Source of the DNA: an uncultured Microbacterium sp. | GTDB taxonomy: Bacteria > Actinomycetota > Actinomycetes > Actinomycetales > Microbacteriaceae | Assembly: GCA_947647645.1 (NCBI GenBank) | Contig: CANSLE010000177.1 | Span: 1-5,588 of the forward strand | Direction of reading: 5' to 3' | Length of the DNA: 5,588 nt | Part shown: positions 5,568 through 5,588 of the stretch, in pieces | Position numbering within the stretch: the first letter of the stretch is position 1 | Layout of the letters: every line of letters starts with the position of its first letter | Translations under genes and position numbers: made by a program | Notes under the pieces: generated by a model | Told to the model about the DNA's origin: nothing | The model's database searches: none | The model's input: the letters and a program-made list of their open reading frames with translations, nothing else

Positions 5568-5588
5568 AGTGCGACTCGTAATCGGAAA

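Noticed and set aside
5537..5588. A tRNA-Thr(CGT)-like segment at the right edge, with a loop reading CTCGTAA
   Set aside because: The anticodon stem has a mismatch, position 8 is not T when aligned, the would-be D loop is too long, and the T arm is beyond the window. The resemblance is probably chance; a few more bases would decide.

Overview
This window comes from a high-GC actinobacterium. The very high third-position G+C, the GTG starts, the actinobacteria-type second family A DNA polymerase and the TAnnnT -10-like boxes point to Microbacteriaceae, and Microbacterium or a close relative is my best guess from sequence style alone. It shows a stretch of ordinary chromosome on the left (1 to about 3850) joined at a tRNA gene to the end of an integrated mobile element on the right (about 3852 to 5588, continuing beyond the window).

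Left part, minus strand: a two-gene unit. A coiled-coil C4 zinc-ribbon protein (1394..2125) is followed, with a GTGA start/stop overlap, by a partial family A polymerase-like gene annotated in actinobacteria as 'bifunctional 3'-5' exonuclease/DNA polymerase' (1..1397). Its C-terminus, including polymerase motif C, lies off the left edge. A perfect 15-bp GC-rich inverted repeat begins just after the start codon of the polymerase gene.

Middle: a 120-bp divergent intergenic region (2126..2245) separates the zinc-ribbon gene from a plus-strand amino acid permease of the APC superfamily (2246..3748, 500 aa, about 12 membrane segments). Thirty bases further on is an intact tRNA-Val with anticodon TAC (3779..3851).

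Right part: a large serine recombinase (integrase; 3811..5511, minus strand, 566 aa) points towards the tRNA. Its last 13 codons and its stop codon are read from the antisense strand of the tRNA-Val gene, and its TAA lies in the anticodon loop. This is the layout expected of an integrated element whose attachment site is at the 3' half of the tRNA with int next to the junction. The second attachment site and any cargo lie to the right, outside the window. The integrase gene is visibly less G+C-rich than the polymerase gene on the left, which fits horizontal acquisition.

Nothing here amounts to a clearly new biological system. The best leads are the serine-integrase/tRNA pairing with the integrase tail supplied by antisense tRNA sequence, the hairpin and short repeats just inside the element, and the hairpin in the initiation region of the polymerase gene.
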